Shown here in pieces: positions 8,427 to 16,187 of a stretch of 64,000 bases of DNA. Below the pieces are notes generated by a model that was given only the letters and a program-made list of their open reading frames with translations, had not been told where the DNA came from and did not search any database. The first letter of the stretch is position 1. Every line of letters begins with the position of its first letter. Source of the stretch: Belnapia arida (GTDB lineage Bacteria; Pseudomonadota; Alphaproteobacteria; Acetobacterales; Acetobacteraceae). Location: positions 82,572 to 146,571 of the forward strand of contig NZ_JAETWB010000009.1 of assembly GCF_016773205.1 (NCBI RefSeq), given 5' to 3'. A program made the translations under genes and the position numbers.

Positions 8427-11400
8427 TGCTCCGCCGCGCGCCCCTCATCGCCGCCGCGCTCGCCCTGCCCGGGGCGGCGCTTGCCCAGGCACAGGTCCCC
8501 ACCCCGGCCCAGCCCACCGCCGCCACCTCCGCCCAGGGCGGGCAGGAAGGCGCCATCGCCGCCCTGCTCGACCAGGCGAATTACTGGCGCCTGCAGAACC
8601 GGCCGGAACTCGTCATCCGCACGCTGGAGCGGCTGCTGGTCGTCGATCCGCGCAACGTGGAGGCGCTGGCCGGCGCCGCCCAGGCACATGCCCAGCTCGG
8701 CCACCGCCAACCGGCGGAGAGCTACCTCGCCCGGTTGCGCCAGGTGGCGCCCGGCGACCCGCGGCTCGGCGAGACCGACATCACCGTCCGCGCCGCGACC
8801 GTCGATACCGGCGCGCTGGCCGAGGCCCGGCGCCTTGCCCAGGCCGGCCGCGCCGCCGAGGCGGTGCAGCGCTACCGCGAGCTGTTCCGCGGTGCCGCGC
8901 CGCCCGACGGCTACGCCCAGGAATACTACGCGACCCTCGCCGGCACCGAGCAGGGCTATGGCGAGGCCCGCGACGGCCTCGCCCGCCTCGCCGCCCGCTC
9001 GCCGAGCGACATGCGCCTCCAGCTCGCCTATGCGCAGGTGCTGACCTACCGCGACGCCACCCGCAACGACGGCATCGGCCGCCTCCGCCAGCTCGCCGCC
9101 AACCCGGAGGTGACGAACACCGCGACCGCAGCCTGGCGCCAGGCGCTGCTCTGGCAGGGGCCGAGCCGGGACATGGTCCCGGCGCTGCAATCCTTCCTCG
9201 AGCGCTTCCCGAACGATGCCGACATCGCCCGCAAGCTGGCGGAGGCGCAAAATCCGCCCACCGGCACGCCGGACGAGGCGAGCCTCACCCGCATCCGCGG
9301 CTTCGAGCAACTGAATGCCGGCCGCCTGCGCGACGCCCAGCGCGACTTCGAGGCCGCCGTCGCCCGCAACCCGGAGGATGCCGACGCAACCGGCGGCCTC
9401 GGCCTGGTGCGGCTGCGCGAGGGCCGCTACGGCGAGGCGCGCAGCCTGCTCGAACGCGCCATCCGCCTCGCCCCCGAGAGGCGCGACCAGTGGCAGCGCG
9501 CCCTCGACGGCGCCGGCTATGCCGCCGACCTCGCCACCGCCCGCAGCCAGCTCCAGGCCGGCAACCTCGACGCCGCCGAGCAGACGCTGCGCCGCGCCAC
9601 CGGCCGCGGCGCCGGCGACAAGGCCGATGCCGACGCGCTGCTCGGCGACCTCGCGCTGCGCCGCGGCGACCTGGCCGGCGCCGAGGCCCGCTACCGCGCC
9701 GCGCTGTCCCGCCGCCCCAATCTCGGCCCCGCCGCGAGCGGCCTCTATGAGGTGCTCCAGCAGGGGGGCCGCTTCGCCGAGGCCGAGGAGTTGCAGCGCC
9801 GCGCCGGCGGCCCGCTCGCCGGCGGCGACGCCATGGCCGGCCGGGCGAACGCCATCCGCACCGAGGCCCAGCGCAACCCGAACCCGGCGGCGGCCGTCGC
9901 CATGCTGCGCCAAGCCCTCCAGGCCGACCCGTCGAGCCCCTGGATCCGCCTCGACCTCGCCCGCCTGCTCTCGCGCCAGGGCAACGGCGCCGAGGCCCGC
10001 CAGCTGATGGAGGCCGCCATCGCGGGCGGCAACCCGGACGCGCTGCACGCCGCCTCGCTCTTCGCCGAGGAGGAAGCGCGCCCGGCCGATGCGGTGGACT
10101 ACCTCAACCGCATCCCCGTCCGCCTCCGCAACGCGGACATGAACGGCCTGCTCGCCCGCACGCGCATCGCCGGCGAGGTGCAGGTCGCCGCCAGTCTCTG
10201 GCGCAGCGGCCAGCAGGCGCAGGGCCGCCTGCAGCTGATCGGCATCGCCCGCCGCAACGACCCGACGGGCAACAGCGCCCAGCTCGCCATCCGCAAGCTC
10301 GGCCAGCTGAACGACCCGATGGGTGCCGCCGAGGCCGGCCGCGCCGCACTTGCCGCCAACCCCCGCGCCAGCGCCTCCGCCCGGCTCGCCATCGCCGCCG
10401 CCCTGCTCGGCGCCGGGGCGGAGGCCGATGCCATCGCCCTCGCCCGCGTCGTGGAGGCCCTGCCGAACCTCACCGGCGAGGAGCGCCGCCAGGCTGCCGC
10501 CCTGCAATCCGGCCTCGCCATCCGCGCCGCGGACCGGCTGAACGACCAGGGCGACCCAGCCGGCGCCTATGACCTGCTCGCCCCCGTCCTGGCGCGCGAC
10601 CCGACCAACGCTCCGGCCAACTTGGCGCTCGCCCGGCTCTACCAGGGCGCCAACCAGCCCGGCGCCGCCGGCCGCATCGCCGAGGGCGTGCTCCAGGCCG
10701 ACCCATCCAGCCTCGAGGCCCGCTTCGCCGCCATGGACGCCGCCATCGCCGCGCGCGACTGGGGCCGGGCCGAGGCGCTGCTGGTCGAGTCCCGCGCCAT
10801 CAGCCCCGGCGACATCCGCATGTCGCTGGCGGAAGCTCGCCTCGCCCGCGCCGCCGGCCAGAACGGCCGCGCCCTCCGCGCGCTGGAGATGGCCGCCGCC
10901 CAGCGCCGCTCCCAGGCCGTCCAGGGAGGCGACCCCACCGCCGGCAACGGCCCGCTGCTGGCCCAGGCCGGGCGCGACAACCCCTTCCGCCGCGGTGGCC
11001 TGCCGGGGACGGCCGCGTCCCTCACCCCCGCCCTCGACCCGGTCGATGCCGAGATCCAGCGCGAGCTCGGCCTGGTGCGCGAGGAGACCGCCGCCCGGCT
11101 GCAAGGCGCCGTCGCCTACCGCACCCGCTCCGGCACCAGCGGCCGCGACCGGCTGGAAGAGGTCTCCGCCCCGCTCGAAGCCTCGATCGCCCCCGGCGGC
11201 CGCATCACCGCGACGGTCACGCCGGTCAGCATCGCCACCGGCAAGCTGAACGCCGACAACATCGAGGGCCTGCGCGCCTATGGCAGCAACGCCCTCGCCC
11301 CCGGCCTGCAGGGCACCACGCCCTCGGCCAGCCCCGCCGACCGCCAGCGCCTGACCGCGCGGGACACGACGGCCACCGGCGTCGGCCTCGGCCTCGGCTA

Positions 11401-12211
11401 TGCGCGGGAAAGCTTCCGCGCCGATGTCGGCACCTCGCCCATCGGCTTCCGCGAGCAGAACTTCCTCGGCGGCGTGGAATTCGCCCCCGAGCTCAGCCCG
11501 ACCCTCAAGCTGCGGCTGACCGCCGAGCGCCGTTCGGTGACGGACAGCCTGCTCTCCTGGTCCGGCCTGCGCGACCCGGCGAGCGGGCAGGTCTGGGGCG
11601 CCGTGGTCCGCACCGGCGGCCGGGCGCAGCTCGAATACGGCGCCGGGCCGGCCGGCCTCTATGCCGGCGCCGGCTACTCCACCTTCACCGGCCGCAACGT
11701 CGCCAGCAACAGCCGCTTCGAGGCCGGGGCCGGCGTTTCCTACCAGGTCTGGCGGCGGCCGGGCGACGAGCTCACCACCGGGCTCGACCTCGTCTACTTC
11801 GCCTATGACAACAACCAGCGCCTCTTCACCTACGGCAATGGCGGCTATTTCAGCCCGCAGAGCTACTTCGCCGCCAATGTCCCGGTCGACTGGCGCGGCC
11901 GCGACGGCGACCTCTCCTGGCGCCTCGGCGGCACCATCGGCTACCAGAGCTACCGCGAGGACGCCGCCCGCTACTTCCCGACCGATGCCGGCGCCCAGGC
12001 CCAACTCGAATCCTCGCTCCCGGGCGACCCGACCGCCAGGGCCAGCCAGGCCGCGCGCAGCGCCTCCGGCATCATCGGCGGCGTGCGCGGCGACGTCGAC
12101 TACGCGGTCACGCCCAACCTTCGCATCGGCGCGCTGCTGCGCTACGACCGCACGGCGAATTGGAATGAGGCGCGGGGGATGTTCTACGCCCGCTACCGGT
12201 TCGACAAGTAA
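8426..12211 (+). CDS. bcsC: Cellulose export porin BcsC (TPR plus outer-membrane beta-barrel)
   Basis: A 1261-residue protein with a cleavable signal peptide (MLRRAPLIAAALALPGAALA). The region to about residue 850 is made of tetratricopeptide repeats, for example DAQRDFEAAVARNPEDADAT and YGEARSLLERAIRLAPE, forming the periplasmic scaffold. From about 875 the BcsC C-terminal domain begins (EIQRELGLVREETAARLQGA) and continues as amphipathic strands to the terminal aromatic-rich FYARYRFDK, an outer-membrane beta-barrel with the usual end strand. It guides the glucan through the outer membrane. The ATG overlaps the bcsAB stop (TGATG). Length fits the family. Confidence 0.95.
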   Translation: MLRRAPLIAAALALPGAALAQAQVPTPAQPTAATSAQGGQEGAIAALLDQANYWRLQNRPELVIRTLERLLVVDPRNVEALAGAAQAHAQLGHRQPAESYLARLRQVAPGDPRLGETDITVRAATVDTGALAEARRLAQAGRAAEAVQRYRELFRGAAPPDGYAQEYYATLAGTEQGYGEARDGLARLAARSPSDMRLQLAYAQVLTYRDATRNDGIGRLRQLAANPEVTNTATAAWRQALLWQGPSRDMVPALQSFLERFPNDADIARKLAEAQNPPTGTPDEASLTRIRGFEQLNAGRLRDAQRDFEAAVARNPEDADATGGLGLVRLREGRYGEARSLLERAIRLAPERRDQWQRALDGAGYAADLATARSQLQAGNLDAAEQTLRRATGRGAGDKADADALLGDLALRRGDLAGAEARYRAALSRRPNLGPAASGLYEVLQQGGRFAEAEELQRRAGGPLAGGDAMAGRANAIRTEAQRNPNPAAAVAMLRQALQADPSSPWIRLDLARLLSRQGNGAEARQLMEAAIAGGNPDALHAASLFAEEEARPADAVDYLNRIPVRLRNADMNGLLARTRIAGEVQVAASLWRSGQQAQGRLQLIGIARRNDPTGNSAQLAIRKLGQLNDPMGAAEAGRAALAANPRASASARLAIAAALLGAGAEADAIALARVVEALPNLTGEERRQAAALQSGLAIRAADRLNDQGDPAGAYDLLAPVLARDPTNAPANLALARLYQGANQPGAAGRIAEGVLQADPSSLEARFAAMDAAIAARDWGRAEALLVESRAISPGDIRMSLAEARLARAAGQNGRALRALEMAAAQRRSQAVQGGDPTAGNGPLLAQAGRDNPFRRGGLPGTAASLTPALDPVDAEIQRELGLVREETAARLQGAVAYRTRSGTSGRDRLEEVSAPLEASIAPGGRITATVTPVSIATGKLNADNIEGLRAYGSNALAPGLQGTTPSASPADRQRLTARDTTATGVGLGLGYARESFRADVGTSPIGFREQNFLGGVEFAPELSPTLKLRLTAERRSVTDSLLSWSGLRDPASGQVWGAVVRTGGRAQLEYGAGPAGLYAGAGYSTFTGRNVASNSRFEAGAGVSYQVWRRPGDELTTGLDLVYFAYDNNQRLFTYGNGGYFSPQSYFAANVPVDWRGRDGDLSWRLGGTIGYQSYREDAARYFPTDAGAQAQLESSLPGDPTARASQAARSASGIIGGVRGDVDYAVTPNLRIGALLRYDRTANWNEARGMFYARYRFDK

Positions 12212-12717
12212 TGGACACGCTGCTCCCCACCCCGGAAGGCCCCCGCATGACGGCAGCCGAGCCGAACGCCCTCAGCTACCTCGCCCGCCGCGGTGTCGCG
12301 GCGCAGTGGCGCGGCTTCCTCCGCGCCCTGGTCGAGACGCTCGACGCCAATCTCGACGCCGCCTCGCGCGACGCCCTGCTGCGCGCCGTCGGCGCCCGCT
12401 TCGCCGCCCTGACCCCGCTTCCCGCCTGCGCGGGCCTCGCCGAGCTGGAGGCCCGGGTGAACGAGGCCCTGGCGGCGGCCGACTGGGGCTGGGCCGAGAT
12501 CGCCCTCGACCCGAACGACCGCGCCCTCGTCGTCACCCATTGCGCGGCCCCCCTGGTGGCGACCGGGGCGGACCCCTCCGGCGGCTGGGTCGGCGCGGTG
12601 CTGGAGGGCCTCTACGGCACCTGGTTCGGCGCCCAGCCCGGCTCCGAGCCGAGCCTCGTTCCCCGCCGCACCGGCGGCAGGCCGGGCGTCATCCTCCTCC
12701 GCTACGGCCGGGGCTGA
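12211..12717 (+). CDS. bcsD: Cellulose synthase operon protein D (BcsD)
   Basis: A 168-residue protein similar to AcsD/BcsD of cellulose-producing acetic acid bacteria, where an octameric ring in the periplasm organises glucan chains into crystalline ribbons. The most recognisable part is SGGWVGAVLEGLYGTWFGAQ near residues 125-145, preceded by a helical ELEARVNEALAAADWGWAEI segment. No signal peptide is evident, as in other BcsD proteins. The ATG overlaps the bcsC stop by one base (TAATG); an in-frame ATG at codon 13 would remove a short non-conserved leader and is a possible alternative. Its presence with the fused bcsAB points to ordered, fibre-type cellulose. Confidence 0.9.
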   Translation: MDTLLPTPEGPRMTAAEPNALSYLARRGVAAQWRGFLRALVETLDANLDAASRDALLRAVGARFAALTPLPACAGLAELEARVNEALAAADWGWAEIALDPNDRALVVTHCAAPLVATGADPSGGWVGAVLEGLYGTWFGAQPGSEPSLVPRRTGGRPGVILLRYGRG

Positions 12718-12718
12718 C

Positions 12719-12740
12719 GGGGGAGGGGTTCCCCACCCCC
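12719..12740 (+). terminator. GC-rich hairpin after bcsD
   Basis: Two nucleotides after the bcsD stop is a stem with arms GGGGGAGGGG and CCCCACCCCC and a TT loop. All positions pair except one A-A. No U-tract follows, so it is not a canonical intrinsic terminator. It may slow or attenuate transcription into the glycosyltransferase gene, or protect the 3' end of the cellulose mRNA. Confidence 0.4.
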
Positions 12741-12765
12741 CGGTCCATGATATGCGAAGCGCCCG

Positions 12766-14307
12766 ATGAGCCTCTCTCCGCGCCTGCGGGCCCCCTTCGC
12801 CGCCATCGACCGCGTCTTCGGCATCCTCGTCGTCCCGCTGGCGATGCTGCTGGCCTCGCTGCTGCTGCGCGCCCTCGGTTTCACCGTCGCGGTGATCGAC
12901 ACGGATGAGGGGCTCTACCTCGTCCAGGCCCAGCAATGGCTTCGCGGGCATTGGCCGCTGGTCGCGGTCTGGGACATGCACCCGGTCGGCGCGCCCGCCG
13001 TCTTCGCCGCGGCGATGGCCATCTTCGGCGAGAGCATCGCCACCATCCGCCTGCTCGGCTGCCTCTGCGTGGCGCTGGCCGCCTGGGCGCTCTACGGCGC
13101 GGTGCGGACGGCGGGCGGGCCGCGCGGCATCGGCCTGGCGGCGGGCTTCATCTACATCGCCCACAGCCTGCGGATGGGCGGGCTCGCCACCAATACCGAG
13201 ATCCTCTTCGCTCCGCTCACCGTCGCCGCCATGGCGCTCGGCATCCGCGGCTTGGCCGGGGCGCTCCGCTTGCGGGAGGCGCCCGGCTGGCCCGGGCTGG
13301 CCGCCATGGGCCTGCTGATCGGCTCGGCGCTCGCCATCAAGCCGGTGATGGTGGTCGAGGGCTGCCTCTGCTTCGCGCTGATGGTCTTCCCCGCCCTCTG
13401 GCACCGCCTGCTGCCCTGGCGCCGGGCGCTGGCGATGGCCGCCGCCTATGCCGGGCTCTGCGCCCTGCCGACGCTGGTCTTCGGCCTGCTCTACTGGTGG
13501 CAAGGGGCGCTCGCCGACTTCCTCGACGGCACCTTTCTCGGCCCGCTCCGCTATGCCGAGGGGCGGCTCGGCGCCGTGGAGTCCTTCCACCGCATCTTGG
13601 TCGAGATCCTGACGCTGCTCTGGCCCATCGCGCTCGCCGCCATCGCCCTGCTGCGCTGGCTGCCGCGGGGCGGCATCGCCGGGATGCTGGTGCGGGTCGG
13701 GCTGATCTGGTTCGTCGCCGCCAGCGTCGGCGTCGCCTCGCCGGGCTATTTCTACCCGCACTACTTCCTGCTCTGGCTGCCCTCCCTCGCGCTGATGGCG
13801 ACCTTCGGCTGCTGGCGCCTCGCCCGCCGGCTGCCGGCGCACCGCCGCGCCCCCGGCTTCGCCCTGCTGGTCGCGGTGGTGATGATCGGTTCCTGGCGTG
13901 CCGACGCCACCGCCCGCGTCGACCGCGGCATCGGCCTGTTCGAGGCAGACCCGGTGGTCGAGATCACTCGCCTGATCCGCGCCGAACTGAAGCCGGGCGA
14001 GACCATCTTCGTCGCCAACTACCACCCCGTGATCTACGCGCTGACCGATGCGGCGCTGCCGACGCGCTTCGTCTTTCCCGCCCAGCTCACCGGCGAGTTC
14101 ACCGACATCGCCGGCATCAACACCGATGCCGAGGTGGCGCGCATCATGGCCAGCCGCCCGCGCTTCGTCGTCATCGACCGCGGCTGGTGGCCGCGGCTCC
14201 GCGAGAGTGCGGCGGCCATCATCACCGAGGCGCTGGAGAGCGATTACACCCAGGTCGGCGAGGTGCCGGAGGAGCGCGGCCCGATCGAGCTCTGGGCACC
14301 GAAATAG
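12766..14307 (+). CDS. GT39/ArnT-like integral membrane glycosyltransferase
   Basis: A 513-residue polytopic membrane protein with about ten or more hydrophobic segments. It has the layout of GT-C glycosyltransferases that use lipid-linked sugars (PMT/ArnT, GT39 and DUF2029 groups). The first outer loop holds the acidic motif VIDTDEGLYLVQAQQWLRGH followed by WDMHPVGAP, the usual metal and donor-binding loop. A soluble C-terminal part (about residues 400-513) includes FVANYHPVIYALTDA. The gene starts 48 nt after bcsD. It could modify a surface glycan or protein, or simply lie next to the operon. The acceptor and donor are unknown. Confidence 0.8.
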   Translation: MSLSPRLRAPFAAIDRVFGILVVPLAMLLASLLLRALGFTVAVIDTDEGLYLVQAQQWLRGHWPLVAVWDMHPVGAPAVFAAAMAIFGESIATIRLLGCLCVALAAWALYGAVRTAGGPRGIGLAAGFIYIAHSLRMGGLATNTEILFAPLTVAAMALGIRGLAGALRLREAPGWPGLAAMGLLIGSALAIKPVMVVEGCLCFALMVFPALWHRLLPWRRALAMAAAYAGLCALPTLVFGLLYWWQGALADFLDGTFLGPLRYAEGRLGAVESFHRILVEILTLLWPIALAAIALLRWLPRGGIAGMLVRVGLIWFVAASVGVASPGYFYPHYFLLWLPSLALMATFGCWRLARRLPAHRRAPGFALLVAVVMIGSWRADATARVDRGIGLFEADPVVEITRLIRAELKPGETIFVANYHPVIYALTDAALPTRFVFPAQLTGEFTDIAGINTDAEVARIMASRPRFVVIDRGWWPRLRESAAAIITEALESDYTQVGEVPEERGPIELWAPK

Positions 14308-14371
14308 GACGGAGCGTGATCGCCGGAGGCTGGTACGGCCGGGGGCGTGAATCACGCGACAAGATGGCAGG

Positions 14372-14401
14372 CCGGGGCATGAACCGCGGTTCATGCCCCG
14401 G
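14372..14401. repeat. Perfect 30-bp palindrome
   Basis: The half-site CCGGGGCATGAACCG at 14372-14386 is followed directly by its exact reverse complement to 14401. It stands between the glycosyltransferase stop and the SMP-30 gene, 62 nt before the latter's ATG. It could act as a bidirectional transcription end (no T-tract), a dimeric repressor site, or a REP-like extragenic element. No second copy was noticed in this window. Confidence 0.8.
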
Positions 14402-14421
14402 GTGGGGTTGCAAGCCCCGCC
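14401..14421. repeat. Second hairpin next to the 30-bp palindrome
   Basis: The arms GGTGGGG (14401-14407) and CCCCGCC (14415-14421) pair with one G-T wobble around a 7-nt loop. It abuts the perfect palindrome, giving two tandem stems as in REP-type intergenic elements. This is a structural observation only. Confidence 0.5.
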
Positions 14422-14463
14422 TTCTGGCGCATGATCCCCGGCAAATCGATGGGGGAGAGAGGC

Positions 14464-15399
14464 ATGGCCGAGTTGCGCATCCTGGCCGAGGGGCTGCGGT
14501 TTCCGGAGGGTCCGGTCGCCATGCCGGATGGCAGCATCATCCTGGTCGAGATCGCCGCCGGCACCCTCACCCGCGTCGCCCCGGACGGGACGAAGACCAC
14601 CGTCGCCCACCCCGGCGGCGGCCCGAACGGCATCGCCCTCGGCCCGGACGGCAAGATCTTCTGCTGCAACAACGGCGGCTTCCTCTGGCATGAGGAGCCG
14701 GGCTTCATCCGCCCCATCGGCCAGTCGCCCGACTACAGCGGCGGCCGCATCGAGGTGATCGACCCGCAATCGGGCGAAGTCCGCACCCTCTACGACCGCT
14801 GCGGCGAGCACCGGCTGAAGGGGCCGAACGACATCGTCTTCGCGCCTGCCGGCAGCCCCGGCGAGGGCGGCTTCTGGTTCACCGACCTCGGCAAGGTCCG
14901 CGCCCGCGACCGCGACCATGGCGGCGTCTACTGGGCCGCCTCGGACGGCTCGAGGATCGTCGAGGCCGCCTACCCGGTCTTCGGCGGCGCCAACGGCATC
15001 GCCCTTTCGCCCGACGGCCGCACCCTCTACGCCGCCGAGACCGAGACCGGCCGCCTCTGGGCCTGGGACATCGAGGGGCCGGGCGTGGTGCGCAAGGATC
15101 CCTGGCCCTCCTCGAATGGCGGCCGCGTGCTCTGCCAGTTCCCCGGCTACCGCCGCCTCGACAGCGTCGCCGCGACCGCCGCCGGCAATATCTGCGTCGC
15201 TACCCTGGTGAGCGGCGAGATCACCACCGTCTCCCCCAGCGGCGAGATCCTCCGCGTGGTGAAGATGCCGGAGCCGATGCCCACCAATCTCTGCTTCGGC
15301 GGGCCGGACCGGCGCACCGCCTTCATCACCCTCTCCACCACCGGCAAGCTGGCGGCGATGGAGTGGGACGAGCCCGGCCTCCACCTGCCCTACAACTGA
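14464..15399 (+). CDS. SMP-30/gluconolactonase (LRE) family protein
   Basis: A 311-residue six-bladed beta-propeller lactonase. It starts MAELRILAEGLRFPEGPVAM; the first glutamate-bearing strand (FPEGP) is the family's metal-ligand signature. Further family features are HPGGGPNGIALGPDGKIFC, GPNDIVFAPAG and GANGIALSPDGRTLYAAETET, which supply the Asn and Asp ligands for the divalent metal. These enzymes hydrolyse sugar-acid or aldonic lactones. An earlier in-frame ATG at 14431 exists, but 14464 is preceded by a GGGGGAGAGAGG ribosome site and matches the family start. The next gene, an FAH-family hydrolase, begins 12 nt later; this pairing is common in sugar-acid degradation. Probably cytoplasmic; no signal peptide. 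Confidence 0.9.
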   Translation: MAELRILAEGLRFPEGPVAMPDGSIILVEIAAGTLTRVAPDGTKTTVAHPGGGPNGIALGPDGKIFCCNNGGFLWHEEPGFIRPIGQSPDYSGGRIEVIDPQSGEVRTLYDRCGEHRLKGPNDIVFAPAGSPGEGGFWFTDLGKVRARDRDHGGVYWAASDGSRIVEAAYPVFGGANGIALSPDGRTLYAAETETGRLWAWDIEGPGVVRKDPWPSSNGGRVLCQFPGYRRLDSVAATAAGNICVATLVSGEITTVSPSGEILRVVKMPEPMPTNLCFGGPDRRTAFITLSTTGKLAAMEWDEPGLHLPYN

Positions 15400-15410
15400 G
15401 GAGCAAGGGG

Positions 15411-16187
15411 ATGACGCTCTGGGTCCGCTACGACCGCGACGGCGCGGAAGGCTTCGGTACGCTGGAAGGCGAGGAGATCGCCGTCCATGCCGGCGAGTTC
15501 TTCGGCACGCCCGCCCCGACCGGCAAGCGCCTGCCGCTCTCGGCGGTGCGCCTGCTGCCGCCCGTGCAGCCCGGTGCCTTCATCGGCCTCTGGAACAACT
15601 TCCATGCCGCCGCGGCGAAGCAGGGCAACGCCATCCCCGAATTCCCCCTGTATTTCCTGAAGAACCCGCGCTGCGTCATCGGCCCCGGCGCCGCCATCCA
15701 CCCGCCCGCCGGCTATGACGGCAAGGTGCTCTACGAAGGCGAGCTCGGCATCGTCATCGGCCGCCAGGTCTCCGCGGCCGACGAGGCGGAGGCCGAGGCC
15801 GCCATCTTCGGCTACACCGCGGTGAACGACGTCACCGCGCTCGACCTGCTGACGGCCGACGCCTCCTTCCCGCAATGGGCCCGCGCCAAGGGCTGCGACA
15901 CATTCGGCCCCATCGGCCCCGCCATCGCCACCGGCTTCGACTGGCGATCGGCCCGCGTCACCGTCGCGCTGAACGGCCGCGTCCGCCAGGACTACCCGCT
16001 CGCCGACATGATCCTGCCGCCGGCGCGCATCGTCTCGCTCATCTCGCGGGAGATGACGCTGCACCCCGGCGACGTCATCGCCTGCGGCACCTCGCTCGGC
16101 GCCCTGCCGATTCGCCCCGGCATGCAGGTCGCCGTCACCATCGAAGGCATCGGGGTCCTGGAGAACCCCTACGCCCCCTCAATGTAG
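15411..16187 (+). CDS. FAH-family hydrolase, second copy
   Basis: A 258-residue FAH-fold protein. The start MTLWVRYDRDGAEGFG was chosen because an AGGAGCAAGGGG ribosome site lies just before this ATG. Family motifs are YEGELGIVIGRQVSAADE, FGYTAVNDVTALDLL, ARAKGCDTFGPIGP and HPGDVIACGTSLG. The metal-binding acids lie in the YEGELG and NDV segments. It is 12 nt behind the SMP-30 lactonase and probably acts on the 2-oxo acid made downstream of lactone opening, but the substrate is not known. It is clearly different from the FAH protein at 297-1184. Its 3' end overlaps the convergent TTC38-like gene by 9 nt. Confidence 0.88.
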   Translation: MTLWVRYDRDGAEGFGTLEGEEIAVHAGEFFGTPAPTGKRLPLSAVRLLPPVQPGAFIGLWNNFHAAAAKQGNAIPEFPLYFLKNPRCVIGPGAAIHPPAGYDGKVLYEGELGIVIGRQVSAADEAEAEAAIFGYTAVNDVTALDLLTADASFPQWARAKGCDTFGPIGPAIATGFDWRSARVTVALNGRVRQDYPLADMILPPARIVSLISREMTLHPGDVIACGTSLGALPIRPGMQVAVTIEGIGVLENPYAPSM

